Positions 42,963 to 51,573 of a stretch of 64,000 bases of DNA are shown here, in pieces; the first letter of the stretch is position 1, and each line of letters opens with the position of its first letter. Source of the stretch: Kribbella jiaozuonensis (GTDB taxonomy: Bacteria > Actinomycetota > Actinomycetes > Propionibacteriales > Kribbellaceae); assembly GCF_005233875.1 (NCBI RefSeq), contig NZ_SZPZ01000008.1, positions 46,167 to 110,166 of the forward strand, in the 5' to 3' direction. A program made the translations under genes and the position numbers. Under the pieces are notes generated by a model, which was not told where the DNA came from, did no database searches, and worked only from the letters and a program-made list of their open reading frames with translations.

Positions 42963-43835
42963 TCAGCCCAGGCTCGCGAGCTCCTCGGCGCTCAACTCCA
43001 GACCGCCCGCCGCGATGTTCTGCTCCAGGTGGGCGGGGTTGCCGGTGCCGGGGATGGCGAGGATGTTCGGGGAGTGGTGGAGGGTCCAGGCGAGGCGGAC
43101 CTGTTGCGGGGTGACGTTGTGGGTGATGGCGATCTTCTCGATGGCTGCGGAGTGGTCGGCGGTCGCGCCACCCTCGCGCGACGAGCCGGCGATGGCGAAG
43201 AACGGGACGTAGGCGATACCCCGGTCCGCGCAGAAGCCGATCAGTTCGTCCTCGTCGCCGCGTAGATCGACGGAGTAGCTGTTCTGTACGCAGACCACCG
43301 GCGCGATCGCGAGCGCTTCCTCGACATGGTCGAGCCGGACGTTCGACACGCCGAGCTGCCGGATCAGGCCTTCGTCGCGGAGGGCGGCGAGCCAGCCGAA
43401 GCGTTCGGTGATCGAGTCGTCGCCGGGCTTCTTCATGATCCGCAGGTTGACCACGTCGAGGGTGTCGACGCCGAGCTGCCGCAGGTTCATCTCCACCTGC
43501 TCCCGCAGTTCGGCGGCCGTCGTCGCGTTGTAGAACCCGCGCTCGGCATCCTCACCCGGTCCGACCTTGGTCGTGATGACAAGCCCGTCCGGGTACGGCG
43601 CCAACGCTTCGCGGATCAGCTCGTTCGCGTGCCGCTTCTCGCCCTCACCCACTCGCAGGGTCCCACCCGGCGACGCGTAGAACGCGGCCGTGTCGATGTG
43701 GTTCACGCCGAGCTCGACCGCGCGACGCAGTACCGCGATCGCGACCGACCGGTCCGGGTTCGCCGTGATCCGCATGGCGCCGAAGCCCACCCGGTTCACG
43801 GTCACGTCGCCCAACTGCCAGGTCCCTGCGCTCAT
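42963..43835 (-). CDS. aldo/keto reductase (YdbC-like)
   Basis: The 290-aa barrel has the AKR catalytic Asp and Tyr (HIDTAAFYASPGG) and Lys (LVITTKVG). The usual catalytic His position reads DVVNLRI, with Asn, as I recall for the YdbC group. C-terminal NADP-binding parts include AIPGTGNPAHLEQN. The start overlaps the RraA-like gene by four bases. Confidence 0.88.
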   Translation of the reverse strand: MSAGTWQLGDVTVNRVGFGAMRITANPDRSVAIAVLRRAVELGVNHIDTAAFYASPGGTLRVGEGEKRHANELIREALAPYPDGLVITTKVGPGEDAERGFYNATTAAELREQVEMNLRQLGVDTLDVVNLRIMKKPGDDSITERFGWLAALRDEGLIRQLGVSNVRLDHVEEALAIAPVVCVQNSYSVDLRGDEDELIGFCADRGIAYVPFFAIAGSSREGGATADHSAAIEKIAITHNVTPQQVRLAWTLHHSPNILAIPGTGNPAHLEQNIAAGGLELSAEELASLG

Positions 43836-44515
43836 TCCTCGATCGCTCCTCTCACCGCACGAAGATGTTGCCGGAACGTCAGCGACGGATCAGCCGCTCG
43901 CGCGGTCAGGAACTCCGCGAACCGCACCTGCTCCCGCAACGACCGCCCGGCCCGGATCTCGTCCGCCTGCCGATGCTCGGTGTCGCGGATCGATTCCGCC
44001 AGCCCGAACAGGTCCTCCACCCGATCCGCCGGTACGAAGATCGCGCCGTCCTCATCCGCGAGTACGACGTCGTCCCGCGTCACCGTCCACTCGCCGATCG
44101 TTGCCTTGGACAACGCATCGTCGGGCTGCGGGTCGAGCCGCAACGGGCCGGTCGGCAACGCACCCAGGCTGAACACCGGCATCCCGATCGCGGTGATGTC
44201 GACCGTGTCCCGGTGCAGTCCCCAGATCACGATCCCCGCGATCCCGGCAGCTGCAGCCTCCAGCGCGACCAGATCGCCGACACAGGCCTCGTCCCGCCGG
44301 CCGCCGTTGTCCACGACGAGTACGTCGCCCGCCGCCGCGGACTCGAACGCCTCCAGGAACACGTCCACGCTGCCCACATGCTGAGCCGGCAACACCCGCC
44401 CCGCGACCCGCTCACCGACAACCGCCGTCAACGACACCGTCCGCACCGGCACACCAGCCCGCACACACGCATCGGCAACATGCGCCGTCGTCAACGCCGC
44501 AAACCGCTCCAGCAT
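43832..44515 (-). CDS. RraA-like/HMG-aldolase family protein
   Basis: The 227-aa protein has the family core VVDNGGRRDEACVGDLVALE then GIVIWGLHRD, with the Arg-Asp pair and Gly-rich loop used for Mg-pyruvate binding by 4-hydroxy-4-methyl-2-oxoglutarate aldolases. It lies upstream of and overlaps the aldo/keto reductase gene, suggesting a joint pathway for a carbonyl compound. Confidence 0.85.
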   Translation of the reverse strand: MLERFAALTTAHVADACVRAGVPVRTVSLTAVVGERVAGRVLPAQHVGSVDVFLEAFESAAAGDVLVVDNGGRRDEACVGDLVALEAAAAGIAGIVIWGLHRDTVDITAIGMPVFSLGALPTGPLRLDPQPDDALSKATIGEWTVTRDDVVLADEDGAIFVPADRVEDLFGLAESIRDTEHRQADEIRAGRSLREQVRFAEFLTARAADPSLTFRQHLRAVRGAIEE

Positions 44516-44548
44516 CCCCAGCCCCTCTCGATCGATCCGGGATCGACC

Positions 44549-45085
44549 TTAGGACAGGAAGGCAAGGATCTCGTCGAGAGACGGCTCACGGGTGGTGTCG
44601 ACGGTGATGGACGGGACCGGCAGATCGACCGGCTGGAAGGAGTTGTGCGTCCGCAGCCGGGCGTCCGGGCTGATCTGCGCGTCCTCGTGCGCCGAGCGGC
44701 GCGGATCCGAGGTGGTACGGGCGTTGATCCGCGCCAGTGCGACCTCGGCCGGCACCTCGCAGTGCACGATCCGGATGTCAGCGCGGCCGAGCAGCGGCGT
44801 CAGCCCGGGGTTCCACAGCCGGTCCTGGAACGCCGCCTCCGCGACCACCGTCGTACCGCGGCCGACCAGCAGACCGATCACGTCGAAGAACGTCGACAGT
44901 GTCCGCATCGTGAGCGGGTCACCGGGACCAGGGACGAATCCCGGTGTCGCGTGCGCCATGCCTTCCTTGATCTCGTCGCGGCAGATCGCCGGGCAGCCGA
45001 TCGCGGTCGCGATCCGGTGCGCCAGAGTGGTCTTCCCGGTTCCGGGCGGACCGCTCACCACGACAAGCATAGGTTTGGAATGCAC
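44549..45085 (-). CDS. P-loop kinase (AAA_33 type)
   Basis: The 178-aa protein has Walker A SGPPGTGKTTLAHRI, a DEIKEGM segment like small-molecule kinases, and a lid arginine region. GTG 45085 is favoured since TAAGGT (45098-45093) ends seven bases before it, giving a leaderless mRNA; ATG 45070 is an alternative. Substrate unknown. Confidence 0.82.
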   Translation of the reverse strand: MHSKPMLVVVSGPPGTGKTTLAHRIATAIGCPAICRDEIKEGMAHATPGFVPGPGDPLTMRTLSTFFDVIGLLVGRGTTVVAEAAFQDRLWNPGLTPLLGRADIRIVHCEVPAEVALARINARTTSDPRRSAHEDAQISPDARLRTHNSFQPVDLPVPSITVDTTREPSLDEILAFLS

Positions 45086-45169
45086 TCGCCGTACCTTATC
45101 GGTGACGGTCGGCGCGCGGTGTAAAACCGAGGTCAGGAACTGTCGGTGGGCGTGATTAGCGTTGGATGC

Positions 45170-46426
45170 GTGACGACGTACTCCGCTGTTCGGACGACCG
45201 GCATCTACTGCCGGCCCGGTTGTGGGGCCAAGCCGCTCGCGGAGAACGTGAGCACCTTCGAGCTGCCCGCCGCCGCGGAGGCGGCCGGATATCGCGCCTG
45301 CCTGCGCTGCCGTCCGTACCGGGTGGCGGGGACGGTTGCCGACGAGGCGCCCGAGTTGGTCTGTCGTGCGGTGCAGTTGATCATCACCGGTCTGCTGGAC
45401 GAGTCCGGGGAGGAGGCGCTAGGGGAGCGGCTCGGGGTGTCCGCGCGGCATCTGCGGCGAATGTTCAACGAGCACCTCGGTGTCACGCCGGACCAGTTCG
45501 CGCGGTCGCGGCGGGCGCATTTCGCGCGGCGGTTGCTGGACGACACCGACCTCAGCATCGCGGACATTGCGTTCGCGTCGGGCTTCGGCAGCCTGCGGCA
45601 GTTCAACCGGGCGATGCGCGAGATCTTCCGGGCGTCACCGCGCGAGCTCCGCGACCGGCGGCGTCGCGGCGATCGCTTGGCCGCCGACGGGGGATTGGTG
45701 CTGCGGTTGCCGTTCACGCCGCCGTACGACTGGGAGGCGATGTGCGCGTTCCTGCGATCGCGCGCGATCCCAGGAGTGGAATCGGTCGAGGGCGGTGTCT
45801 ATCGGCGGACGATCTCACTCGACGGTGAGCCCGGGGTGCTGGAGGTGGGTCAGGGTGGCGATGATCATCTGATCCTGCGAGCGCACCTTCCGTACTGGGA
45901 AGGCGTCATGCATGTCGTGGACCGGGCCGCGTGTTTGGTCGGTCTGGACTGTGAGCCGGTGCGTGCTCGTGAGCACCTGGCGGCGGATCCGGAGTTCGGG
46001 CCGTTGGTTGCGGCTCGGCCGGGGGTTCGGGTGCCCGGTGCGTGGGGGCCGTTCGAGGTTGCTGTTTCGGCGGTAGTGCGGGATCAGTTGCCGCCGGAAG
46101 ACGCGACCGATGCGCTTCACAAGCTCGTCGAGGTGTACGGCGTACCTGTGCCGGGGCTCGCTCATGGGCTGACTCACGCGTTCCCCGGACCGGCAGCCCT
46201 GGCAGACGCGGAGCTGGTCGGGCCGCTCGCGCGAGAGGTTGCTGATGGCAACATTGTTCTCGATGGTGAGGTGAAGACGTTGGCGCGAGTGATGCGCAAG
46301 CGTGCGGCGGAAGAGGTCGCGCTCCGCCTCGGTGCCCGCGACGCCTGGCCGCTGCCGGGCGCGAGCGAGCGCCTCCGCCCGTGGCGCTCGCTCGCCGCCG
46401 TCTATCAACTGGTCAACGAGTTGTAG
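45170..46426 (+). CDS. Ada/AlkA-type fusion with a degenerate glycosylase domain
   Basis: The 418-aa protein begins almost at the Ada zinc site: VRTTGIYCRPGCGAKPL, with Cys 14, 18, 44 and 47, the first being the methyl-acceptor position. An AraC-type helix-turn-helix follows (SIADIAFASGFGSLRQFNRA), then an AlkA N-domain and HhH region. The normal helix-hairpin-helix LPGIGPWTA and the catalytic Asp stretch are missing, with EVKTLARVMRKRAAEEVALR and DAWPLPGAS instead. It may retain methyl-sensing regulation but not base excision. TAGCGT (45157-45162) ends seven bases before GTG 45170. Confidence 0.83.
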   Translation: MTTYSAVRTTGIYCRPGCGAKPLAENVSTFELPAAAEAAGYRACLRCRPYRVAGTVADEAPELVCRAVQLIITGLLDESGEEALGERLGVSARHLRRMFNEHLGVTPDQFARSRRAHFARRLLDDTDLSIADIAFASGFGSLRQFNRAMREIFRASPRELRDRRRRGDRLAADGGLVLRLPFTPPYDWEAMCAFLRSRAIPGVESVEGGVYRRTISLDGEPGVLEVGQGGDDHLILRAHLPYWEGVMHVVDRAACLVGLDCEPVRAREHLAADPEFGPLVAARPGVRVPGAWGPFEVAVSAVVRDQLPPEDATDALHKLVEVYGVPVPGLAHGLTHAFPGPAALADAELVGPLAREVADGNIVLDGEVKTLARVMRKRAAEEVALRLGARDAWPLPGASERLRPWRSLAAVYQLVNEL

Positions 46427-47154
46427 GTGCCGGCGTTCAGGAGTTCCTTCGCCGCAGCCGTGGCCAGCGCGTAGGCCGCACCCGTGATCGCCGGGCCGAC
46501 GCTGATCCGGGCGACGCCGAGTTTCGCGAGTTCACCGACCGACGGAGCGCCCGGGCCGACCATCACGTTGAGCGGCAGCGGTGACCCCTCGACCAGTTCC
46601 GCGATCGTCGCCGCGTCCACCACACCGGGTACGAACAGGACGTCGGCGCCCGCATCGGCGTACATCTTCGCGCGTTCGAGTGTCCCGGTCTTGTCGCCGA
46701 ACAGATAGGTGTCCGTCCGCGCGTTGATCACCAGTTCGATGCCTGCGGCAACAGCCGCCGCGCGCGCCGCCTTGATCCGCTCGACGTGCACCAGCGCATC
46801 ATCAACCACCCGCCCAGTACTGTCCTCGAGATTCACGCCGACGACGCCGGCCTCGAGTACGCCGGCCACTGTGCCCGCGACATCGCCGTACCCGGCCTCG
46901 ATATCCGCCGTCACCGGCACCGAGACCGCCGCACAGATCAACCGCAGCGCCACGACCGCGGACGATTGATCGAGCCCGCCCGCGTCATCGACACCATGCG
47001 CCCAGGCGACACCCGCGCTCGTCGTCGCGATCGCCTTCGCGCCCGCGGCCTCGATCGCCCGTGCCGAACCCGCGTCCCACGCGTTCGGCAGCACCAGCGG
47101 CGGCTGCTCGTGCAGCGAACGCAACTGCCGTGCCAACTCGTTCTGCGTGCTCAC
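46405..47154 (-). CDS. isocitrate lyase/PEP mutase-family protein
   Basis: The 249-aa TIM barrel has LPNAWDAGSARAIEAAGAKA, TADIEAGYGD and GVNLEDSTG, the Mg-phosphoenolpyruvate-type active site of the family, plus INARTDTYLFG. It lacks the KKCGH motif of isocitrate lyase, so it is a 2-methylisocitrate lyase/PEP-mutase-like enzyme of unknown substrate. The GTG start overlaps the upstream monooxygenase-like gene by four bases. Confidence 0.87.
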   Translation of the reverse strand: MSTQNELARQLRSLHEQPPLVLPNAWDAGSARAIEAAGAKAIATTSAGVAWAHGVDDAGGLDQSSAVVALRLICAAVSVPVTADIEAGYGDVAGTVAGVLEAGVVGVNLEDSTGRVVDDALVHVERIKAARAAAVAAGIELVINARTDTYLFGDKTGTLERAKMYADAGADVLFVPGVVDAATIAELVEGSPLPLNVMVGPGAPSVGELAKLGVARISVGPAITGAAYALATAAAKELLNAGTYNSLTS

Positions 47155-47447
47155 AGGCTGACCAGCAGCTCGTGGTCGATCTCGACGAACTCGACGATCA
47201 GGTCCGCGAACCGCCCGGCGATCAGTTCCTTGTACGCCGACGACCCGGTGTGCGCGTCGTACGCCGCCTGGTCCGCGAAGTGCTCGACGAACAACAGGTA
47301 GTCGGGCTTCGCCGGGTCGCGGTACACGCGGAACGACAGCGTGCCCTCCTCCGTGCCCGGCCCCTTCGGCCCGAACTCCTGCACGATCGCCTCGGCCGCG
47401 GCCTGGTTGCCGTCCTTCAGCTTGATCGGAAACACCTTTGCCAGCAT
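47151..47447 (-). CDS. antibiotic biosynthesis monooxygenase (ABM)-domain protein
   Basis: The 98-aa dimeric ferredoxin-like fold protein has MLAKVFPIKLKDG, SFRVYRDPAKPDYLLFVEHF and DAHTGSSAYKEL. ATG 47447 is six bases after AGGAGG; the ATG at 47453 abuts the same site and cannot use it. Family members include cofactor-free oxygenases and EthD-like proteins. Confidence 0.85.
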   Translation of the reverse strand: MLAKVFPIKLKDGNQAAAEAIVQEFGPKGPGTEEGTLSFRVYRDPAKPDYLLFVEHFADQAAYDAHTGSSAYKELIAGRFADLIVEFVEIDHELLVSL

Positions 47448-47612
47448 CTGCATCCTCCTGAGGTTTTGTTCCTCAAGATTCGCCCGCCGGCGGGCCGCTG
47501 GTCTGGCCATATTCGGTCATGTACGTCGTCTCGTATCTCAAGACGATATGTCTCATAAATCAAGATTGTGGATTAGCGTGGAGACTGTTGAGAGAGGGCA
47601 AAGGAGCCTGGG

Positions 47613-48407
47613 ATGAACAACGTGTACACACACGGACATCACGAGTCGGTACTGCGATCGCACACCTGGCGCACCGCCGAGAATTCGGCCGGCTATCTGC
47701 TGGCGCACCTGCGGCCGGGGATGTCGTTGCTCGACGTCGGCGCCGGTCCCGGCACGATCACCGCCGACCTCGCCCGCCTGGTCGAGCCCGGCCGGACCAC
47801 GGCGCTGGAAGCCAACGACGCCGCTCTCGACATCACCAAGGCGACGTTCGCCGACCTGGACCTCGAGGTGGACTTCGTCGTCGGCGACGTGCACGCGCTG
47901 GACCTGCCGGACGACACGTACGACGTCGTACATGCGCACCAGGTCTTGCAGCATGTCGCAGATCCCGTGCAGGCGTTGCGCGAGATGCGCCGGGTCTGCA
48001 AGCCGGGCGGGATCGTCGCCGTACGCGACTCGGATTACCACGGTTTCGTCTGGTATCCGGAGCTGCCCGAGCTGGACGAGTGGATGGCGCTCTACCAGCG
48101 GATGGCCCGTGCCAACGGCGGCGAACCGGATGCCGGTCGGCGTCTACTGTCCTGGGCTCTCGCTGCCGGTTTCGAGCACGTCGATGCGACCACGTCGACC
48201 TGGGCGTTCACCAACCCCGAGGATCGTGCGTTCTGGGGCGGCATGTGGGCGGACCGCATTCTCAAGTCCGCGCTCGCGGATCAAGCCCGGGCAGCCGGCG
48301 TACCGGAGCAGCAGCTAGAGGCGATCTCGCAAGCCTGGCGGACCTGGACGGCCACGCCGGACGCGACGATTTCGATCCTGCACGCCGAGCTACTGTGCCG
48401 CGCGTGA
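47613..48407 (+). CDS. SAM-dependent methyltransferase (UbiE-like)
   Basis: The 264-aa class I methyltransferase has motif I LLDVGAGPGTITADLAR, motif II acidic LEAND, and DVVHAHQVLQHVADP. Substrate unknown. GGAG precedes the ATG. The AT-rich 30 bp upstream (47530-47570) carries three TCAAGA copies together with 47473, which could be an operator, but no regulator is adjacent. Confidence 0.9.
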   Translation: MNNVYTHGHHESVLRSHTWRTAENSAGYLLAHLRPGMSLLDVGAGPGTITADLARLVEPGRTTALEANDAALDITKATFADLDLEVDFVVGDVHALDLPDDTYDVVHAHQVLQHVADPVQALREMRRVCKPGGIVAVRDSDYHGFVWYPELPELDEWMALYQRMARANGGEPDAGRRLLSWALAAGFEHVDATTSTWAFTNPEDRAFWGGMWADRILKSALADQARAAGVPEQQLEAISQAWRTWTATPDATISILHAELLCRA

Positions 48408-49196
48408 ACGCTGGCGCGAGATCTCGTACAGCACTGCGGTTGCGGCGTTGGCCGCGTTGAGCGAGCTGGCTGAGCCGGTGATGGGGATGCGGACCAGGTG
48501 GTCGGCTGCTTCTCTCCACGCCGTGCTCAGACCGGCCGTCTCGTTGCCGATCAGCAGCAGGACGGGCTGCGTGAAGTCGAAGTCGTAGACGTCGGTCGGC
48601 CCGTGCTCATCGGTGCCGACGACAACGATCGGCACGGATGAACGTCGTACCCAGTCGAGCACCTCGCGATGGGAAGGTGCGCGTACGGCGGGAACCGCGA
48701 ACAGCGAGCCCGTCGTCGCGCGGACCGCCTTCGGGTCGTACACATCGGCCGCATGTCCGGTGACGATCAGGCCGTCGGCGCCGAACGCGTCCGCGGACCG
48801 GATGATCGACCCGATGTTCCCCGGCCCGGTCGGCCGGTCGAACACGACGCCGAGGAACTCCGGCCCGACCGGGATCCGATCGAGATCGTCGGCGGGCAGC
48901 TCGAGTACGGCGATCAGCTCGGGATCGTCCTTCTCGCCGAGCTCCGCCAGCAGCTCGGGCGCCATCGCGACCCGCTCGACATCAGGCAGGCGCTGCAGCA
49001 ACTCGGACGCCCATTTCGACAGCGGCCGGGAGGCGTCGGTGATCACCGTCCGCACCGGCCAACCGTTGTCTACGGCAACAGAAATCGGCCGGACGCCCTG
49101 GACCAGGAACTCGCCGGCGCGCTGCCGCTTGGTCCGATTGGTCAGCGACGCCTGCCACACCTGGAACCTGGCGTTCCGCGACGAGATCCGTTGCAC
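48390..49196 (-). CDS. TrmH/SpoU-family RNA 2'-O-methyltransferase
   Basis: The 268-aa protein has an N-terminal substrate-binding L30e-like domain (RAGEFLVQGVRPI) and a SPOUT trefoil-knot domain: motif 1 FDRPTGPGNIGSIIRSADAF, motif 2 LLIGNETAGLS and motif 3 ITGSASSLNAANAATAVLYE. It methylates tRNA or rRNA ribose. It overlaps the UbiE-like gene tail to tail by 18 bases. Confidence 0.92.
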   Translation of the reverse strand: MQRISSRNARFQVWQASLTNRTKRQRAGEFLVQGVRPISVAVDNGWPVRTVITDASRPLSKWASELLQRLPDVERVAMAPELLAELGEKDDPELIAVLELPADDLDRIPVGPEFLGVVFDRPTGPGNIGSIIRSADAFGADGLIVTGHAADVYDPKAVRATTGSLFAVPAVRAPSHREVLDWVRRSSVPIVVVGTDEHGPTDVYDFDFTQPVLLLIGNETAGLSTAWREAADHLVRIPITGSASSLNAANAATAVLYEISRQRSRAAQ

Positions 49197-49205
49197 AGAA
49201 CCACC

Positions 49206-50384
49206 TTAGTGGGCACGCCTCCGTCGTCGGCCGCGGTGCCTGAGCCGGAGCGCGCCCCACAGGATCAACGCCGGCAACCAGAGCACGACCAACCACGGAA
49301 GCCGCCACCAGCCCGAGCCGCCGTCGAGCCTCGGCTGCTCGGGTGCGACCAACGGCCGGGCGGAGGTCGACCAGGCCAGGAACGCATCCCCGATCGGCAC
49401 CGCCCCGAACACGTACCGCTTGGTCTTCAGCCCGCTGAACGGCAGCCCGATCAGCTCACCTTCACGCGAGAGCCGGTCGCCGAGCGGATCGTTGTGCACC
49501 CGCGCCGCACCCATCGCGACCACTGTCGCCGACAGACTCATCCCGAGCACCAGCGGCCCGGAGTCGACATCGCCCTTACCGCCGGTGCCCTTCGGGTACT
49601 CGCGGACGCCGGCCCCGGTGACGAACTTGTCCTTGAAGATCTCGTACTGCGTGCGCGCGAACGTCGGGTCGATGTCGACCAGGAAGCGCTGGATCATCGC
49701 CTGCGACGAACCGCGCGCACCCGACAGCTGGGGCGCCACCTGGTGTGGCAGCAGCCCGGTCGCTGGATCGAGCTTGGTCTTCGCCATCGTCACCCAGTTC
49801 CGGGCGATCTGCCCGAACCGCGGCGCGATCAACGCGTCGTACTGGCGGAGGGAAGCGATCGCGACAGCCGAGTCGACCGGCCAGGCCTGACCCGGGTACG
49901 CCGCGAGGAACGGCGTCTTCGCGGTCCGGAACGCGGTGGCGAGCTCGACCGACTCGCTGGTGAACGTGTCGAGGTCGGCCGCGTCGGAATGGCCGAGCGC
50001 GATCAGACCGCCACGCAGCCAGTTCGTCCAGCCCGCGTAGAAGACGCCGTACTGCGGTTGCAGCGACGCGTCGAACGGCGCCGTACCGTCGGCGGAGGCG
50101 AGTCGGTCGAGGGACCAGCGGACCTCGGCGGTCGCATCGGCGGACCGTACTGGATCGTCGAGGCCGACCTGGACCCAGCTGAGACCGTAGAGCGCGTTCA
50201 GAAAGAAATAGCCTTCCGGAAACTGTTTCTGCGCGGCCCGATCGGCTCCGCCCGAGATCTCGGCGCGCAGGAACGCCAGCTGTTTCACTACGCCACCGGT
50301 GGGATCAAGAACCAGGCGTGCGGTGCCCACCCCCGCCACCAGAGTGGCGATCACCGCTACGCCGATCACGAGCTTGCGCAGCAC
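49206..50384 (-). CDS. membrane-anchored helical (alpha/alpha-toroid-like) protein of unknown function
   Basis: The 392-aa protein has an N-terminal membrane helix (LVIGVAVIATLVAGVG), a large external domain, and a C-terminal helix (LPWLVVLWLPALILWGAL) with an arginine-rich cytoplasmic tail. The domain shows repeated helical units with FFLNALYGLSWVQVGL and YAGWTNWLRGGLIALG, like an alpha/alpha toroid. TAGATT (50397-50392) ends seven bases before GTG 50384, so this start is chosen. Function not recognised. Confidence 0.75.
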   Translation of the reverse strand: MLRKLVIGVAVIATLVAGVGTARLVLDPTGGVVKQLAFLRAEISGGADRAAQKQFPEGYFFLNALYGLSWVQVGLDDPVRSADATAEVRWSLDRLASADGTAPFDASLQPQYGVFYAGWTNWLRGGLIALGHSDAADLDTFTSESVELATAFRTAKTPFLAAYPGQAWPVDSAVAIASLRQYDALIAPRFGQIARNWVTMAKTKLDPATGLLPHQVAPQLSGARGSSQAMIQRFLVDIDPTFARTQYEIFKDKFVTGAGVREYPKGTGGKGDVDSGPLVLGMSLSATVVAMGAARVHNDPLGDRLSREGELIGLPFSGLKTKRYVFGAVPIGDAFLAWSTSARPLVAPEQPRLDGGSGWWRLPWLVVLWLPALILWGALRLRHRGRRRRRAH

Positions 50385-50450
50385 CCGCACCAATCTAGGG
50401 GGCGTTCGGCGACTACTGGGAGTCGCCGAGGTGACGTTCAGGTGCCCAGG

Positions 50451-51449
50451 TCAGGTGCCCAGCGTCGATTCGCGGGTGATCAGGCGGGTGGGGAGTTCCA
50501 TCGGGCCGGGATGGGCCGAGCCGGCGATCGCGTCGAGGAGGAGGTTCGCCGTACGGCGGCCGAGCTCCTCGAGCTCCATGTCGACGGTGGTCAGCGGCGG
50601 CCGGCTGGCGAGCGCCATCACCGACCAGTTGTCGTAGCCGGTGACCGCGATGTCGTCCGGGACCGAGCGGCTCAGCTCGCGCAGACGGTCGCAGACCCCG
50701 CGAGCGATCTGGTCGCTTCCGCAGGCGATCGCGTCGACGGCGGGTTGCGCGCGCAGCAGTACGTCGACCGCGTGCCGGCCCCAGCGTTCGCTCCACTCGC
50801 CGTGCAGCGGCTCGCCGGCGAACGCGTCGCCCGCGGCCTCGATGGTGGCGGCGGCGCGGACCCGCGCGCTGTGGTGGGAGTCCGGCCCGGTGACGTACGC
50901 GATCTTCGAGCGGCCGAGTGACAACAGGTGGCGCACGGCCGAGCCGGCGCCGCCGTGGTCGTCGACGATCACCGACGTGTCGTCCGGATCGGTCGACGGG
51001 CTGAACGCGTAGATCACCGGGATCGGTACGTCGATCGGCGCCCGCGGCTCGGTCCGCCGACCCGTGACGATGATGCCGTCGACCCGGCGGGACACCAACG
51101 ACTTCAGGTAGTGCTGCTCGCGGAGCGGGTCGTCGCGGGTGTCGCACAGGACGAGCGCCATCTCGCCGGCGCTCAGTGCGTCCTCGGCGCCGAGCATGAT
51201 CGGGATGCTGAAGCGGCCGGAGCTGTCGGTGGTGATCAGCCCGACCGTGAAGCTCCGCCCGGACGACAACGCCCGGCCGCGGCTGTCCGGCGTGAATCCG
51301 AGCTGCTCGGCGGCCCGGCGTACGCGCTCGCGGGTCTCCTCGCGGAGCTGGCCGGTGTCGTTGAGCGCCTTCGACGCCGTGCTCGTGGAGACACCCGCCA
51401 ACGCGGCCACATCGGTGATCCGAGGCTGCGAGCGCAGTGATGACGCCAT
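50451..51449 (-). CDS. LacI-family transcriptional regulator of the GH127 operon
   Basis: The 332-aa repressor has the LacI helix-turn-helix ITDVAALAGVSTSTASKALN with hinge helix, and a periplasmic-binding-like sensing domain (SFTVGLITTDSSGRFSIPIM; AITVGYDN-like VTGYDNW). It is divergent from the GH127 gene and a LacI-type operator overlaps the start of that operon. The inducer is probably an arabinose-containing sugar. Confidence 0.93.
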   Translation of the reverse strand: MASSLRSQPRITDVAALAGVSTSTASKALNDTGQLREETRERVRRAAEQLGFTPDSRGRALSSGRSFTVGLITTDSSGRFSIPIMLGAEDALSAGEMALVLCDTRDDPLREQHYLKSLVSRRVDGIIVTGRRTEPRAPIDVPIPVIYAFSPSTDPDDTSVIVDDHGGAGSAVRHLLSLGRSKIAYVTGPDSHHSARVRAAATIEAAGDAFAGEPLHGEWSERWGRHAVDVLLRAQPAVDAIACGSDQIARGVCDRLRELSRSVPDDIAVTGYDNWSVMALASRPPLTTVDMELEELGRRTANLLLDAIAGSAHPGPMELPTRLITRESTLGT

Positions 51450-51493
51450 CCGGCAACTCCTTTCCGGGGTTTCCGGAAGTCTAGCCCCAAGGG

Positions 51494-51542
51494 TTGACGT
51501 TGTGCTGCAGCGGCTCTACCTTCGTGCAGGAAAACGTGTTCC
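51494..51542 (+). promoter_or_regulatory. GH127 operon promoter with LacI operator at the transcription start
   Basis: TTGACG (51494-51499), a 17-base spacer and TACCTT (51517-51522) form a strong -35/-10 pair. The expected start near 51529 lies inside GGAAAACGTGTTCC (51529-51542), a 14-bp palindrome around a central CG with one mismatched pair, typical of LacI/GalR operators. A wider repeat AGGAAAA/TTTTCCT (51528-51552) overlaps it. Confidence 0.65.
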
Positions 51543-51573
51543 CGATTTTCCTAAACTTCAGGAGACACGCGAT

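Noticed and set aside
47461..47600. TCAAGA repeats before the UbiE-like methyltransferase as a defined operator
   Set aside because: Three short copies without regular spacing or an adjacent regulator; too weak to list as a feature.
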